In this document: positions 37,992 through 47,009 of the stretch, in pieces
How positions within the stretch are numbered: the first letter of the stretch is position 1
Layout: every line of letters begins with the position of its first letter
Assembly: GCF_022538185.1 (NCBI RefSeq)
Contig: NZ_JAKYXC010000018.1
Coordinates: 1 to 64,000, forward strand
Direction: 5' to 3'
DNA length: 64,000 nt
DNA from: Microbacterium sp. CFH 31415
GTDB lineage: Bacteria > Actinomycetota > Actinomycetes > Actinomycetales > Microbacteriaceae
Notes under the pieces: generated by a model
Seen by the model: the letters and a program-made list of their open reading frames with translations, nothing else
What the model was told of the DNA's origin: nothing
Database searches by the model: none
Program-made: the position numbers and the translations under genes

Positions 37992-38471
37992 TCAGCTGAG
38001 AGGCTTGCGCAGGAAGACCTGCTCGATGCCGTCGTCCTCCTTCACCCGCGTGGTCTCGCGATAGCCGCACCGCTCGTACAACCGAAGGTTCGCCTCGCTG
38101 AGCGAGCCGGTGAAGAGCTCTGACTCGCGGCATCCGCTCGCCCTTCCCCGTTCTTCGACGGCTTCGAGAAGCCGGGATCCGAGACCCTCGCCCTGTCGGT
38201 CGGGCGCGATCGCCAGTCGGCCGATCAGCAGGAGCTCGCCGTCCGCCTGCGCACGCACTGCGCCCACCAGTCTCCCGTGGTCGACGGCGACGCACCCGAG
38301 GTTGCCGACGAGTTCCGCACGCAGTTCGTCGAGGGACTGCGTGAGCGGCGGCATCTGCACGCTGTCGTAGATCAGCGCCTCCTGCACGAACGCCGCGCGC
38401 TGCAGCGTCAGTGTCTCGCCGGCGTCGTCGGGGCGGATGTCGCGGATCTCGATGTCATCGGAGCGGGGCAT
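37992..38471 (-). CDS. GNAT family N-acetyltransferase
   Basis: A 159-residue acetyl-CoA-dependent transferase with the fold signature LLIGRLAIAPDRQGEGLGSRLLEAVEE and C-terminal LRLYERCGYRETTR. The substrate is unknown. GGAGGC precedes the ATG. Confidence 0.88.
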   Translation of the reverse strand: MPRSDDIEIRDIRPDDAGETLTLQRAAFVQEALIYDSVQMPPLTQSLDELRAELVGNLGCVAVDHGRLVGAVRAQADGELLLIGRLAIAPDRQGEGLGSRLLEAVEERGRASGCRESELFTGSLSEANLRLYERCGYRETTRVKEDDGIEQVFLRKPLS

Positions 38472-38624
38472 GCCTCCTGTCTAGCGCGAAGACACCGCGG
38501 AGGCACGCGCTTGACGACAGCGCCGTCGGCGGTCACGCGGTAGACAGTGCGTGCACGGAAGTCAAGCCCCTCCCTGCTCCATCGGACCGAACCGCATGAT
38601 GCCTGCGACGAAGGAGTGGGACCC

Positions 38625-38951
38625 ATGACGATCGAGGCTGCACCGGTTCACCATCTGGAGCTCGTGCCCATGGGGGACGGCGCCTGGCGGCTGTGCGACC
38701 GGTCGCGGATCCGACTGGGCAGCGACGAGGACGGCACCCTGATCGCCTACATCGAAAGGGTCGCCGGCGGCGAGTACGAGGCGGTGTGGGTGTGGCGCGG
38801 ACCCGCGGTCGAGACCTTCCCCTCGCTGGAGGCCGTGCTCGTCGCGGGCAGCCGGCGCCTGTCGTCGACGGTGGTCGGCGACTCGAAGCCGGTCCCGATC
38901 CCGCATCGGGCCCCGCTCTCCTTCCGCTGGGCCCGCCGCTCTGCTCGATAG
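38625..38951 (+). CDS. hypothetical protein (small, lineage-restricted)
   Basis: A 108-residue protein beginning MTIEAAPVHHLELVPMGDGAWRLCDRS with alternating polar and hydrophobic segments that suggest a small beta-rich fold and a basic C-terminus. No domain recognised. GAAGGAGTG lies 7 nt before the ATG. The frame extends upstream to 38547 without added plausibility. Confidence 0.6.
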   Translation: MTIEAAPVHHLELVPMGDGAWRLCDRSRIRLGSDEDGTLIAYIERVAGGEYEAVWVWRGPAVETFPSLEAVLVAGSRRLSSTVVGDSKPVPIPHRAPLSFRWARRSAR

Positions 38952-39066
38952 CCGCGAGGTCTGCGGGTGTCAAGGGAGTTGGCCCGGGCCGCGCCCGCGA
39001 CGACAGTGGTGTCGGCGGCCCCGCCCCCGTGATCGCCTCGATCCGGGGCCGTCGCGGAGGCTGACG

Positions 39067-39396
39067 ATGGGAAAGTTCATCTACGACGGCTCGGTCAAGG
39101 TCGACTTCGACGACCGGACGCTGGCGCATCTTCAGCTCGTCATCGGCACGAAGCTGCGCCGGGGCGAGCCGTTCCACTTCACCTGGAAGGACGACACGAG
39201 CATCGGCAACGGCCGCACCACCGTGTGGGTGCACCCGCGGTGCACGCTCGTGTACAAGTACTACGGCAGCCGCAAGCCGACGATCAACATGGCCTGGATC
39301 GAGGCGCTGGTGTACACCGCAAACTCCCCGGCAGGCCTCTACCTCGTGCCGGAACCCGCCGAGAGCTCGCTGGAGATGCACGATGAAGAGAATTGA
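39067..39396 (+). CDS. DUF7882-like small protein
   Basis: A 109-residue protein (MGKFIYDGSVKVDFDDRTLAHLQ, WVHPRCTLVYKYYGSR, AWIEALVYTANSPAGLYLVPEP). It resembles the Microbacteriaceae proteins often mis-annotated as ATP-dependent DNA ligase, now DUF7882; I recall this family only approximately. It lacks any ligase motif. CGGAGG precedes the start. It overlaps the next gene by 14 bp. Confidence 0.7.
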   Translation: MGKFIYDGSVKVDFDDRTLAHLQLVIGTKLRRGEPFHFTWKDDTSIGNGRTTVWVHPRCTLVYKYYGSRKPTINMAWIEALVYTANSPAGLYLVPEPAESSLEMHDEEN

Positions 39397-39667
39397 CATC
39401 ATCTACGGCGGCGAGCACTACAGCGTCGGCGGCCGTGATCTCGACTCGCTCCGCGCCGAGATCGAGGACCAGCTCGCATCGGGCGGGGTGGGGTGGATCA
39501 CGGTCAACGACGGCGAGGGTGCGCCGCGATGGGCCCACCTCATGCTCACGCCGGGCGTATCGCTCGCGATCATCCCTATCCCCGACGACGCCCCCGAGGT
39601 CGCCGGCGGATCAGTGTGGGGCGCCGACGGCAACGAGATGCATCTGGAGGCGCCGCCGGAGCCGTAG
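39383..39667 (+). CDS. hypothetical protein translationally coupled to the DUF7882-like gene
   Basis: A 94-residue acidic protein (MKRIDIIYGGEHYSVGGRDL, LASGGVGWITVNDG, LMLTPGVSLAIIPIPDD). No domain recognised. Its start lies inside the last codons of the preceding gene, so the two are coexpressed. Confidence 0.65.
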   Translation: MKRIDIIYGGEHYSVGGRDLDSLRAEIEDQLASGGVGWITVNDGEGAPRWAHLMLTPGVSLAIIPIPDDAPEVAGGSVWGADGNEMHLEAPPEP

Positions 39668-39672
39668 GGCGC

Positions 39673-40002
39673 TCAGCTCTCCCAGCTCCAGTCCATGTCG
39701 GGAGGTGCCTCGGTGTCGGCACGCGCCGTCGGGTGCAGCCGCCGCGTGAGTGCTTCGAGGTGCTCGACGACTTCGAGTCGATCGGGCTCGGCGAGATCCG
39801 TGACGACTTCGCGCGCGACGATCTGGCTGGCCGGGCCGACCAGGAACACCGCGGTCGTGACCTTCCCTGCCGCGTCGACGATGGGGATCTCGACCGTGGC
39901 CCCCGTGCGCCCTTCGGCGAGTGCTGCTCCGTACTCGAGGAGGGCGTCGGCGATCGCGTCGCTCGTGAGAAACTCGCTCCCCGCATAGATCAGCGCCTTC
40001 AT
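39673..40002 (-). CDS. hypothetical protein
   Basis: A 109-residue protein (MKALIYAGSEFLTSDAIADALLEYG, VEIPIVDAAGKVTTAVFLVGP, REVVTDLAEPDRLEVVEHLEAL) that looks like a compact alpha/beta fold. It is convergent with the preceding gene, 5 bp apart. No family recognised. Confidence 0.65.
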   Translation of the reverse strand: MKALIYAGSEFLTSDAIADALLEYGAALAEGRTGATVEIPIVDAAGKVTTAVFLVGPASQIVAREVVTDLAEPDRLEVVEHLEALTRRLHPTARADTEAPPDMDWSWES

Positions 40003-40064
40003 GTCCCATGTCTAACGAAGGCCGAGAAGCGGCGCACGGGGGTTGCGCCATCGGGAGCCGGTCG

Positions 40065-40553
40065 CTACGGCGGCTGCGGCATCCGGTCTGCGGTCTTCCC
40101 CATCGCCCGGTCGTCCGCGTCGAGCAGGCGGGTGATGCCGCGGAAGTCGCGCATCAGGATAGACCTCCACACGACGTCGGGCAGCAGCGCGGTCAGCTGC
40201 AGCCAGCCCGCGATGTCGCCCTCGTAGCGGGCGTGCACGCGTGTGCCTCCGCCATCTGGCGCACACACGTACTCGACGCGCGAGTTCCACGGCGAGGTCG
40301 AGTGCCACACGACGCGCTCCTCCGGCTCGACGCTCTCGAGCACGTCGGCGAACCGCACGCGGAACGGTCCGATGCGGTCGACCGCCCACCAGCGGCTCCC
40401 GACGTCGGGCGGGCCGTCGCCGATCCGCTGACGGAAGGCGACCGCCGGCGCGAATTCCGGCCAACGGGCCGGATCGGCAAGGAGCGGGTAGACGCGCGCG
40501 GGAGGGTGAGGCAGGAGCACGTCGAGCACCACGCGCCGCCACATGGTCGTCAC
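40065..40553 (-). CDS. SRPBCC family (polyketide cyclase/dehydrase-like) protein
   Basis: A 162-residue START-like lipid/ligand-binding fold (VVLDVLLPHPPARVYPLLADPARWPEF; then FADVLESVEPEERVVWHS and GGTRVHARYEGDIAGWL). The ligand is unknown. GTG 40553 overlaps the stop of the hemerythrin-like gene by 4 bp (GTGA); ATG 40544 is the alternative start. The tight coupling suggests the two act together or at least are made together. Confidence 0.8.
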   Translation of the reverse strand: MTTMWRRVVLDVLLPHPPARVYPLLADPARWPEFAPAVAFRQRIGDGPPDVGSRWWAVDRIGPFRVRFADVLESVEPEERVVWHSTSPWNSRVEYVCAPDGGGTRVHARYEGDIAGWLQLTALLPDVVWRSILMRDFRGITRLLDADDRAMGKTADRMPQPP

Positions 40554-41284
40554 ACCATCGCGGGAACAGGACGGTCGGGGTAGAGGTCGCGCATCGCGCG
40601 GGCGTACTGCCGCTTCAGCAGCAGCTGGTAGAGCACCCGGAGCGGAACCGGGATGTTCGCGCGCATCCACTCCTCGCGCTCGGCTTCGGGCACGCTGGCG
40701 ATCAGGAGGCCGGCCTGGAGGGCCATGATGTCCTTGCCCAGCTCCTTGCGGTGCGCGGAGAGCTCCGCCCGCGTGTGCTCCTCCATCCAGTCCCACTCCT
40801 GCTGTGAGAGCACAGCGCCCGCGACGGGCATGATGCTCGCCTCCTCCTGGCGGAGGTGCGCGGTGAGCGTCTCACGCAGAGCGTCGATGTCGCGGGCGAA
40901 AGCCTCGCCGAGCTTCGGATCGGCCGACGCGACCCAGGGCTGCAGCTGCGGCTCGATGATCGCCAGCTGCCGGGCCACCTCGGCGTGCTGCGCCTTCATC
41001 TGCTCGACGTGCACCGCGCACGCGGGGTCGCGCGACGTCAGCCGGTCCCACAGCGCGAGGTCCTCGGTCTCGTGGTGCATGTGCAGGGCGAAGAAGTCGA
41101 GGTTCGCGTAGCGCCCGACGATCGCCGCGCGGGCGGTATCACCGGGCCGCACCTCGCGGACGAGCTTCGGCAGCTCGCTGTAGAGCCAGCGGAAGATCCG
41201 GTGCACGAGGATCAGACCGGATGTGTCGCACCCGGCCTCCTGGCCCTCCGGCATCGCCCCGGACGAAGGCAGCTTGGTGACCAT
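40550..41284 (-). CDS. hemerythrin-like domain protein
   Basis: A 244-residue helical protein with hemerythrin HHE-type ligands: LILVHRIFRWL, FALHMHHETEDLALWDRL, VEQMKAQHAEVARQL and LTAHLRQEEASIMPV. Diiron binding and O2, NO or oxidative-stress sensing or iron handling are plausible. It is the upstream partner of the SRPBCC gene. The ATG at 41284 begins MVTKLPSSGAMPEG; MPEGQEAGC a few codons later is a possible start. Confidence 0.85.
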   Translation of the reverse strand: MVTKLPSSGAMPEGQEAGCDTSGLILVHRIFRWLYSELPKLVREVRPGDTARAAIVGRYANLDFFALHMHHETEDLALWDRLTSRDPACAVHVEQMKAQHAEVARQLAIIEPQLQPWVASADPKLGEAFARDIDALRETLTAHLRQEEASIMPVAGAVLSQQEWDWMEEHTRAELSAHRKELGKDIMALQAGLLIASVPEAEREEWMRANIPVPLRVLYQLLLKRQYARAMRDLYPDRPVPAMV

Positions 41285-41426
41285 GTCGCACTCCCCAGTG
41301 TCGTCCGCCGGTCACCCGCGCCCGCAGAGTCTGCGTCGCGGACAGCCGAACGATACACCCGAGAGGAGGGTGCGCACAGCACCCCTGCCACCCCGACGTG
41401 TCCCCGCCGCCTCGTACGCTCGGAGC

Positions 41427-41948
41427 ATGCGGTGCGTGGCCTTCATGCGAAACGTCAACCAGGGTCAGCGCGGTCACCCGTCGACGTCCGACATCCTGGG
41501 CGGGTTCGCCGACGCCGGCTGCTCCGACGCACGCACCTTCCAGAGCAACGGCACCATCGTCTTCGAGTCCGACGAGCCCGCTCGGGTGGTCGAACTGGCG
41601 GAAGAGGCGATCGGTGTGCGCTCCGGCGTCGAGCGCGACATCCGGTGGGTCAGCCTGACAGAGCTGGCCTCGGTCGTCGATGCGCACGGCTCGGCGCCCG
41701 ACGCGCACCGTATCGAGTTCACCCTGCATGGCGGTGGCTCGATCGACGGCCGGTCTCCCGACGTCGTCGCCCTCACCGCCGAACACCGCTGCTCCCTCGT
41801 CGACACCGGTCCGGGGTGGGCAGTCGTGCGCAACGACGTCGACGGCGAAGGGCACGCGACTCCCGTGCTCGAGCGACTGACGGGCCGGCGCGCCACATCG
41901 CGCGGCCTGCCCACCCTGATCCGCCTGGTGGCGCGATTCAGCGAATGA
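41427..41948 (+). CDS. DUF1697 family protein
   Basis: A 173-residue protein with the family opening MRCVAFMRNVNQG and SDILGGFADAGCSDARTFQSNG. DUF1697 proteins are widespread and uncharacterised. The ATG lies 6 nt after TACGCT (41415-41420), so a leaderless start is probable and the longer frame from 41223 is rejected. Confidence 0.85.
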   Translation: MRCVAFMRNVNQGQRGHPSTSDILGGFADAGCSDARTFQSNGTIVFESDEPARVVELAEEAIGVRSGVERDIRWVSLTELASVVDAHGSAPDAHRIEFTLHGGGSIDGRSPDVVALTAEHRCSLVDTGPGWAVVRNDVDGEGHATPVLERLTGRRATSRGLPTLIRLVARFSE

Positions 41949-42068
41949 GGCGCGGACGACCCGGGCACCCGCGAACACGATCCTCGCCCACGTCAAGGGG
42001 GTGCGCTCCGCGCGGCCGCGACCGCTCCCTCCATTGACTCGCCCGACGCCGCCTGCTCTCATGGGCGC

Positions 42069-43445
42069 ATGAAGTCGATCGTCGATGTCGACTACCTCGT
42101 CGTCGGTGCCGGGGCGATGGGGATGGCGTTCGTCGACGCGCTGGTCGCCGCCGACGAGAGGGCCACGGTCGCGATCGTGGACCGTCGACATGGCGCGGGC
42201 GGTCATTGGCTCGACGCGTACGGCTTCGTGCGCCTGCACCAGGCGTCGGCGTTCTACGGCGTCGCCTCCACCCTGCTGGGTGAAGGACGACTGCAGACCG
42301 ATGGCCCCGAGCGCGGCCTGCACGAGCGGGCGACCGCGAACGAGGTGCGCGCGTACTACGACCGCGTGCTCTCGAGACTGACCGCCACCGGCCGGGTGGA
42401 GTTCCACGGCCGCAGCGAGTACCGCGGCGAGCGCCGCTTCGCCTCGCTGCTGAGCGGCACGCGATTCCAGGCCCCTCGCGCGCGCCTCGTGGACGCCCGG
42501 TACCTGGCGCCCGACATCCCGCTCCTCACGCCTCCGCCGTTCGCGGTCGAGGAGGGGGCGCACGTCGTCACCGTGAACGAGCTGGTGCGCCTCGACCGGG
42601 CGCCCCGGCACTACGTCGTCGTCGGCGCGGGCAAGACCGGGACAGACACGTGCGTGTGGCTGCTGCAGCAGGGCGTCGATCCGAACGCGATCACCTGGGT
42701 ACGACCGCGCGATCCGTGGATGCTCAACCGCGCGTTCGTCCAGCCCGATCCGGCCGTCTTCCTGACGATGGCGGCCGACACGATGGCCGCCGCGGCGGCG
42801 GCGACCAGCCCCGACGACGTGTTCCTCCGACTCGAGGACGCCGGCATCATGCTGCGCATCGACGCGACGGTGCTGCCGACGATGGCGAAGACCCCCACCC
42901 TGGCCGCATGGGAGCTCGCCCTCGTCCGCACCATCGTCGACGTGGTGCGCCGTGGGCACGTGCGCTCCGTCGCGCCCGGGCGCCTGCGCTTCGACGACGG
43001 CGACGTGCGAGTGCCGTCCGACACGCTCATCGTGCACTGCGCCGCCGAGGGGCTGAAGTACCCCGGGCTGCGCCCCATCTGGTCGCCGGAGGCCATCACC
43101 CCGCAGCCGGTGCGCGTCGGGTTCCCGTGCTTCGGCGCCGCCATCGTCGGCCACGTCGAGGCGACGCGCGACGATGACACCGAGAAGAACCACGTCTGCC
43201 GGCCGTCGCCCTTCTCGAACACGCCCGCCGACTGGGCTGCCATGCAGGTCATCGGCGGCGATGCGTCGCTGGCCATGACGATCGAACCCGATCTGCGGGC
43301 GTGGGCGAACGAGACCGCCCTCAACCCGGTGCGCATCCCCGCCGATCGCGCCGGCGATCCCGCGGTGGTCGACGCCAGGGAGCGCCTCAAGCAGAACATC
43401 GCGCCCGGCCGGGCGCGCCTGCTCGAGCTCGCTCGCCAGGCGTAG
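42069..43445 (+). CDS. FAD/NAD(P)-binding oxidoreductase (flavin monooxygenase-like)
   Basis: A 458-residue flavoprotein with an N-terminal Rossmann motif VVGAGAMGMAFVDAL, DRRHGAGGHWLDAYGFVRLHQ (common in the NAD(P)/FAD monooxygenase group) and a second nucleotide motif VVVGAGKTGTDTCVWLL near residue 180. The substrate is unknown. It is convergent with the ROK repressor gene, 9 bp apart. Confidence 0.82.
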   Translation: MKSIVDVDYLVVGAGAMGMAFVDALVAADERATVAIVDRRHGAGGHWLDAYGFVRLHQASAFYGVASTLLGEGRLQTDGPERGLHERATANEVRAYYDRVLSRLTATGRVEFHGRSEYRGERRFASLLSGTRFQAPRARLVDARYLAPDIPLLTPPPFAVEEGAHVVTVNELVRLDRAPRHYVVVGAGKTGTDTCVWLLQQGVDPNAITWVRPRDPWMLNRAFVQPDPAVFLTMAADTMAAAAAATSPDDVFLRLEDAGIMLRIDATVLPTMAKTPTLAAWELALVRTIVDVVRRGHVRSVAPGRLRFDDGDVRVPSDTLIVHCAAEGLKYPGLRPIWSPEAITPQPVRVGFPCFGAAIVGHVEATRDDDTEKNHVCRPSPFSNTPADWAAMQVIGGDASLAMTIEPDLRAWANETALNPVRIPADRAGDPAVVDARERLKQNIAPGRARLLELARQA

Positions 43446-43454
43446 TCAGCCGCG

Positions 43455-44675
43455 TCAGCCGGCCGCAGCGAACGCCGGCAGGTCCAGAGCGCCGGCGCGA
43501 GCAGCTTCGACCGCCGCGCACACGGCGCCGACCGAGACGATGTCGCCGCCCAAGGTCGAAGCGACGATCTCGGGCACCGGCAGGTCGAGCTCCTGAGGCA
43601 GCGCCCGCACGGCCGCGTCGATCACCGGCCCTGCTCCGTCGGCCACCGCCCCCGATACGATGATCCGCGTCGAGTCGAAGAGGCTCCCGAGCACGCCGGC
43701 GATCACGGCCAGCGTCTCGCCGACCTGGCGCGCGATGTCGAGGGCCCCGGGATCGCCCTGCTTCGCCAGCCCGAGCACGGCCTTCCCGTCGATCTGCGCC
43801 GGGTCCATCGCGCGGAGTGCGCTCGACGCGGGCAGCGTCGCCTCTGCGTGCGCCGCGCGAGCCAGCGCGGCCGCGCGGTGCCCCAGACCCCACGCGCCCT
43901 CGACGCCGTTCACGTGATCGAAGGCCACCATCTCGGCCGCGCCCCCGTGCGCGCCCCGCAGCAGACGCCCGTCGACGCAGACGCCGGCGCCGAGCCGCTC
44001 ACCCGCCATCAGCGCGACGAAGTCGTCACATCCGACCGCCGCGCCGACGGCGCGCTCGGCCACCGCCGCCAGCGACGCGTCGTTCTCGACGCGGACGAGC
44101 GGGGCCCACGCACCGAAGAGCTCGCCGAACTCCGGGTTCATCCGCCTCCAGAACCCGTCGCGATGCGCGGGCGACTCACCGTGCGCATTGACGGGTGCGG
44201 GCACGCCGATGCACAGCGCCGCGACGTCCGAACGCGAGAAGCCCGCATCGGTCAGAGCTGCGTCGACGAGTCCGGCGGCGGCCCGCCGTCGCTCCTCGCC
44301 GGAGTCATGCGCTCGGTCGACGGCCAGACGCCGCACCGCAACGGAGTCACCTCGCAGGTCTGCCAGCGTCACAGTGAGGCTCGCGCGTCCGGCATCCACG
44401 CCGACGACGAGCGCGGCGTCCGGCCGGAAGGCGAACCGTCGCGCCGGCCTTCCTTTGCTGTACTCCCCCACCGCGCGGGCGTTCGGCAGCTCGATGAGGA
44501 GACCGCGCGACACGAGCTCTTCGAGCACGTCGATCGCTGTGGAACGTGTGAGCCCGACCGCGTCGAGCACGTCCGAGACGGTGAAGACGTCGACGTCCCA
44601 CGCGAATCCGAGCACCGCGTCGAGGCTGGCTCGACGAAGGCGGGAAGCACTGAGCGGGGGTTGGGACAAGACCAT
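43455..44675 (-). CDS. ROK family transcriptional regulator
   Basis: A 406-residue protein with an N-terminal winged helix (VSDVLDAVGLTRSTAIDVLEEL, about 35-56) and a ROK sugar-kinase-like domain (VVGVDAGRASLTVTLADLRG, IGVPAPV, ENDASLAAVAERAVGA). The zinc-binding CxCGxxGC motif of active ROK kinases is absent (GHRAAALARA in the region), so it is a regulator rather than a kinase. It diverges from the alpha-glucoside importer genes and probably represses them until sugar is present. Confidence 0.88.
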   Translation of the reverse strand: MVLSQPPLSASRLRRASLDAVLGFAWDVDVFTVSDVLDAVGLTRSTAIDVLEELVSRGLLIELPNARAVGEYSKGRPARRFAFRPDAALVVGVDAGRASLTVTLADLRGDSVAVRRLAVDRAHDSGEERRRAAAGLVDAALTDAGFSRSDVAALCIGVPAPVNAHGESPAHRDGFWRRMNPEFGELFGAWAPLVRVENDASLAAVAERAVGAAVGCDDFVALMAGERLGAGVCVDGRLLRGAHGGAAEMVAFDHVNGVEGAWGLGHRAAALARAAHAEATLPASSALRAMDPAQIDGKAVLGLAKQGDPGALDIARQVGETLAVIAGVLGSLFDSTRIIVSGAVADGAGPVIDAAVRALPQELDLPVPEIVASTLGGDIVSVGAVCAAVEAARAGALDLPAFAAAG

Positions 44676-44787
44676 TGACCTTTCGCCGGTTCTCCTGCAA
44701 TCTTGGATTAACCAGAGTTGATTTGATAGCTAAATTTACTCACCGAACCAACGATTGCCCCAGCGATCCTCGGAAAGGGACAACGAC
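44676..44787. promoter_or_regulatory. AT-rich divergent control region of the ROK gene and sugar operon
   Basis: This 112-bp gap is strikingly AT-rich for this genome. It holds an imperfect palindrome ATTTGATAGCTAAAT (44721-44735) and outer TTGGATTAACC / CCGAACCAA arms, suitable as a ROK operator. I cannot assign -35/-10 boxes with confidence. A GGAAAGGGA ribosome site precedes the GTG at 44788. Confidence 0.5.
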
Positions 44788-46053
44788 GTGCCTGTGTCAT
44801 CCGTTCTCCGTCGCGCCGCAGCCGCGGCTGCGATCCTCGCACTGGCGGGCACTGTGCTGGCCGCGTGCGCCGGCGCATCGTCCGGGCCTGCCGAAGTGAG
44901 ATTCCACCTGAGCAAGCCCGAGGCGATCCCCTACTTCCGCGACCTCATCAAGGAGTACAACGCCAGTCAGGACGAGGTCGTCGTGGTCTTCGACACCTCG
45001 TCGAACCTGCAGGCGGGGTTCCTGCGCGGTGATCCGCCCGACCTCGGCTTGCTCAACTACAACATGGAGATGGCCCGCTTCATGGAGCGCGGCGCCCTCA
45101 GCGACCTGAGCGACATGCCCGAAGCCGAGCGCATCCTCCCCGAGGTTCAGGACCTCGTCGACCAGTACGCGACCTATCCGGGACGCACCAGTGTGCTGCC
45201 GTACTCGGTGATGGCGGCATCCGTCATCTACAACAAACGGATCTTCGAGGAGCAGGACCTCGAGGTGCCCACCACGTGGGATGAGCTCATCGAGGTGTGC
45301 GAGACCCTGAAGGCCGCCGGGATCACACCGATCTACGGCACCTTCAAAGACCCGTGGACCGTCGGACAGGGCTGGTTCGACTATGCCGTCGGCGGTCGGA
45401 TCGATGTGGCCGACTTCTACGCGCAGCTGAACGAGCTCGGCACGGAGGTCGGGCCGGACTCCCCCGTGTCCTTCGAGAAGACGCTCGCCCCGCCGGTCGA
45501 GCAGATGACCGAGCTGGTGAAGAACTATACGAACGCGGATGCCGCGAGCCGCGCGTACGGCGACGGCAACCTGGCCTTCGCCAAGGAGGAGGCGGCTATG
45601 TATCTCCAGGGTCCATGGGCGTTCGGCGAGATCGACAAGACGAACCCCGACCTCGACCTCGGAACATTCCCGCTGCCGATGACGGACGACCCCGACGATC
45701 TGAGGGTGCGGGTCAACATCGACCTCGCCGCGTGGATCCCCGAGGCGTCCGACCAGAAGGAGGGCGCGCGCGACTTCCTCAGCTACCTGTTCCAGAAGGA
45801 CGTGATGGACGAGTACAACGCGGCCTTCCTCGGCTACGGCACCACGACCGACTCCGCGCCGGTCAGCGACGAGCGCATCGTCGGCATGAAGGAGTACTAC
45901 GACGCCGCGAAGTTCTACCAGGGCGCCTCGAAGGCGATCCCGCTGACCATCCCCACCGACAACTACATGCAAGGCATCGTGACCGGAGCCGACGTCGAGA
46001 GCACCCTCCGCACGCTCGACGCCGACTGGGCCCGACTGGCGCTGCGCCAATAG
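44788..46053 (+). CDS. carbohydrate ABC transporter substrate-binding lipoprotein (SBP family 1)
   Basis: A 421-residue sugar receptor. The signal peptide ends in the lipobox LAACAG with the Cys near residue 27. The mature part is MalE-like (SVIYNKRIFEEQDLEVPTTW, YLQGPWAFGEID). The GTG at 44788 is favoured because the signal peptide starts there. With the two permeases and GH13 enzyme downstream it likely binds alpha-glucosides such as maltose, sucrose or trehalose. No ATPase gene is present, so a shared MsiK-like ATPase elsewhere probably energises it. Confidence 0.92.
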   Translation: MPVSSVLRRAAAAAAILALAGTVLAACAGASSGPAEVRFHLSKPEAIPYFRDLIKEYNASQDEVVVVFDTSSNLQAGFLRGDPPDLGLLNYNMEMARFMERGALSDLSDMPEAERILPEVQDLVDQYATYPGRTSVLPYSVMAASVIYNKRIFEEQDLEVPTTWDELIEVCETLKAAGITPIYGTFKDPWTVGQGWFDYAVGGRIDVADFYAQLNELGTEVGPDSPVSFEKTLAPPVEQMTELVKNYTNADAASRAYGDGNLAFAKEEAAMYLQGPWAFGEIDKTNPDLDLGTFPLPMTDDPDDLRVRVNIDLAAWIPEASDQKEGARDFLSYLFQKDVMDEYNAAFLGYGTTTDSAPVSDERIVGMKEYYDAAKFYQGASKAIPLTIPTDNYMQGIVTGADVESTLRTLDADWARLALRQ

Positions 46054-46076
46054 CGCGAGACGAAGGGAACGCAATC

Positions 46077-47009
46077 ATGGCAACGACCACGGCGGCCGTC
46101 ACGGAGTCGCAGACCGACAGCCGGCGGGCGGAAGAGCCCGCCCCGCAGAGACGCCGCAAGGTGGAGGGCATCTACTACGCCTTCCTCCTGCCCTCGCTCA
46201 TCCTGTTCACGCTGGCCATCACGATCCCCGCGGTGATCGGAATCTTCTTCAGCTTCACCAATTCCATCGGGTTCGGCGACTGGGAGTTCATCGGCCTCGT
46301 CAACTACCTCGCGGTGTTCACCGATCCGGCGATCCTGCAGAGCTACCTGTTCACATTCTGGTTCGCCTTCGTCACGGTGATCGTCGTCAACGTGCTGGCG
46401 TTCCTGCTCGCCGTCGGACTCGTCTCCCGGGTGCGCCTGAAGACGGGTCTGCGGACGATCTTCGTCATCCCGATGGTGATCTCGGGCATCATCATCGCCT
46501 ACGTCTTCAACTTCCTGTTCTCCAACTCCGTCCCGGCGCTTGGGCAGGCCTGGGGAATCGGCTGGATGAGCGAGAGCATCCTCGCCAACCCCGACCTCGC
46601 CTGGGTCGCGATCGTCATCGTCACCGCGTGGCAGGCGATCCCGGGCACACTGCTCATCTACATCGCCGGCCTCCTCGCGATCCCCGGCGACGTGTACGAA
46701 GCAGCGTCGATCGACGGCGCGGGAAAGCTGCAGCAGCTCTGGCGCATCACCCTTCCGCTGGTCGCCGGCTACGTGGTGATCAACGTCATCATCGGCTTCA
46801 AGGACTTCCTCAACGCCTACGACATCATCGTCGGCCTCACCAACGGAGGCCCGGGAACGGCGACCCGGAGCATCGCGATGACGATCTTCACCGGCTTCTC
46901 CGGCGGCGACTACGCCTACCAGATGGCCAACGCGACGATCTTCTTCCTGATCGCCATCACGCTCTCGCTCCTCCAACTTCGCCTGACTCGCGGAAGGAAC
47001 GTGTTCTGA
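46077..47009 (+). CDS. sugar ABC transporter permease, MalF-like
   Basis: A 310-residue permease with six helices. It has the EAA loop VYEAASIDGAGKLQQLWRITLPL and an N-terminal basic cytoplasmic tail. It starts 23 bp after the receptor gene with GAAGGGAA upstream, and its stop shares one base with the start of the next permease (TGATG). Confidence 0.93.
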   Translation: MATTTAAVTESQTDSRRAEEPAPQRRRKVEGIYYAFLLPSLILFTLAITIPAVIGIFFSFTNSIGFGDWEFIGLVNYLAVFTDPAILQSYLFTFWFAFVTVIVVNVLAFLLAVGLVSRVRLKTGLRTIFVIPMVISGIIIAYVFNFLFSNSVPALGQAWGIGWMSESILANPDLAWVAIVIVTAWQAIPGTLLIYIAGLLAIPGDVYEAASIDGAGKLQQLWRITLPLVAGYVVINVIIGFKDFLNAYDIIVGLTNGGPGTATRSIAMTIFTGFSGGDYAYQMANATIFFLIAITLSLLQLRLTRGRNVF

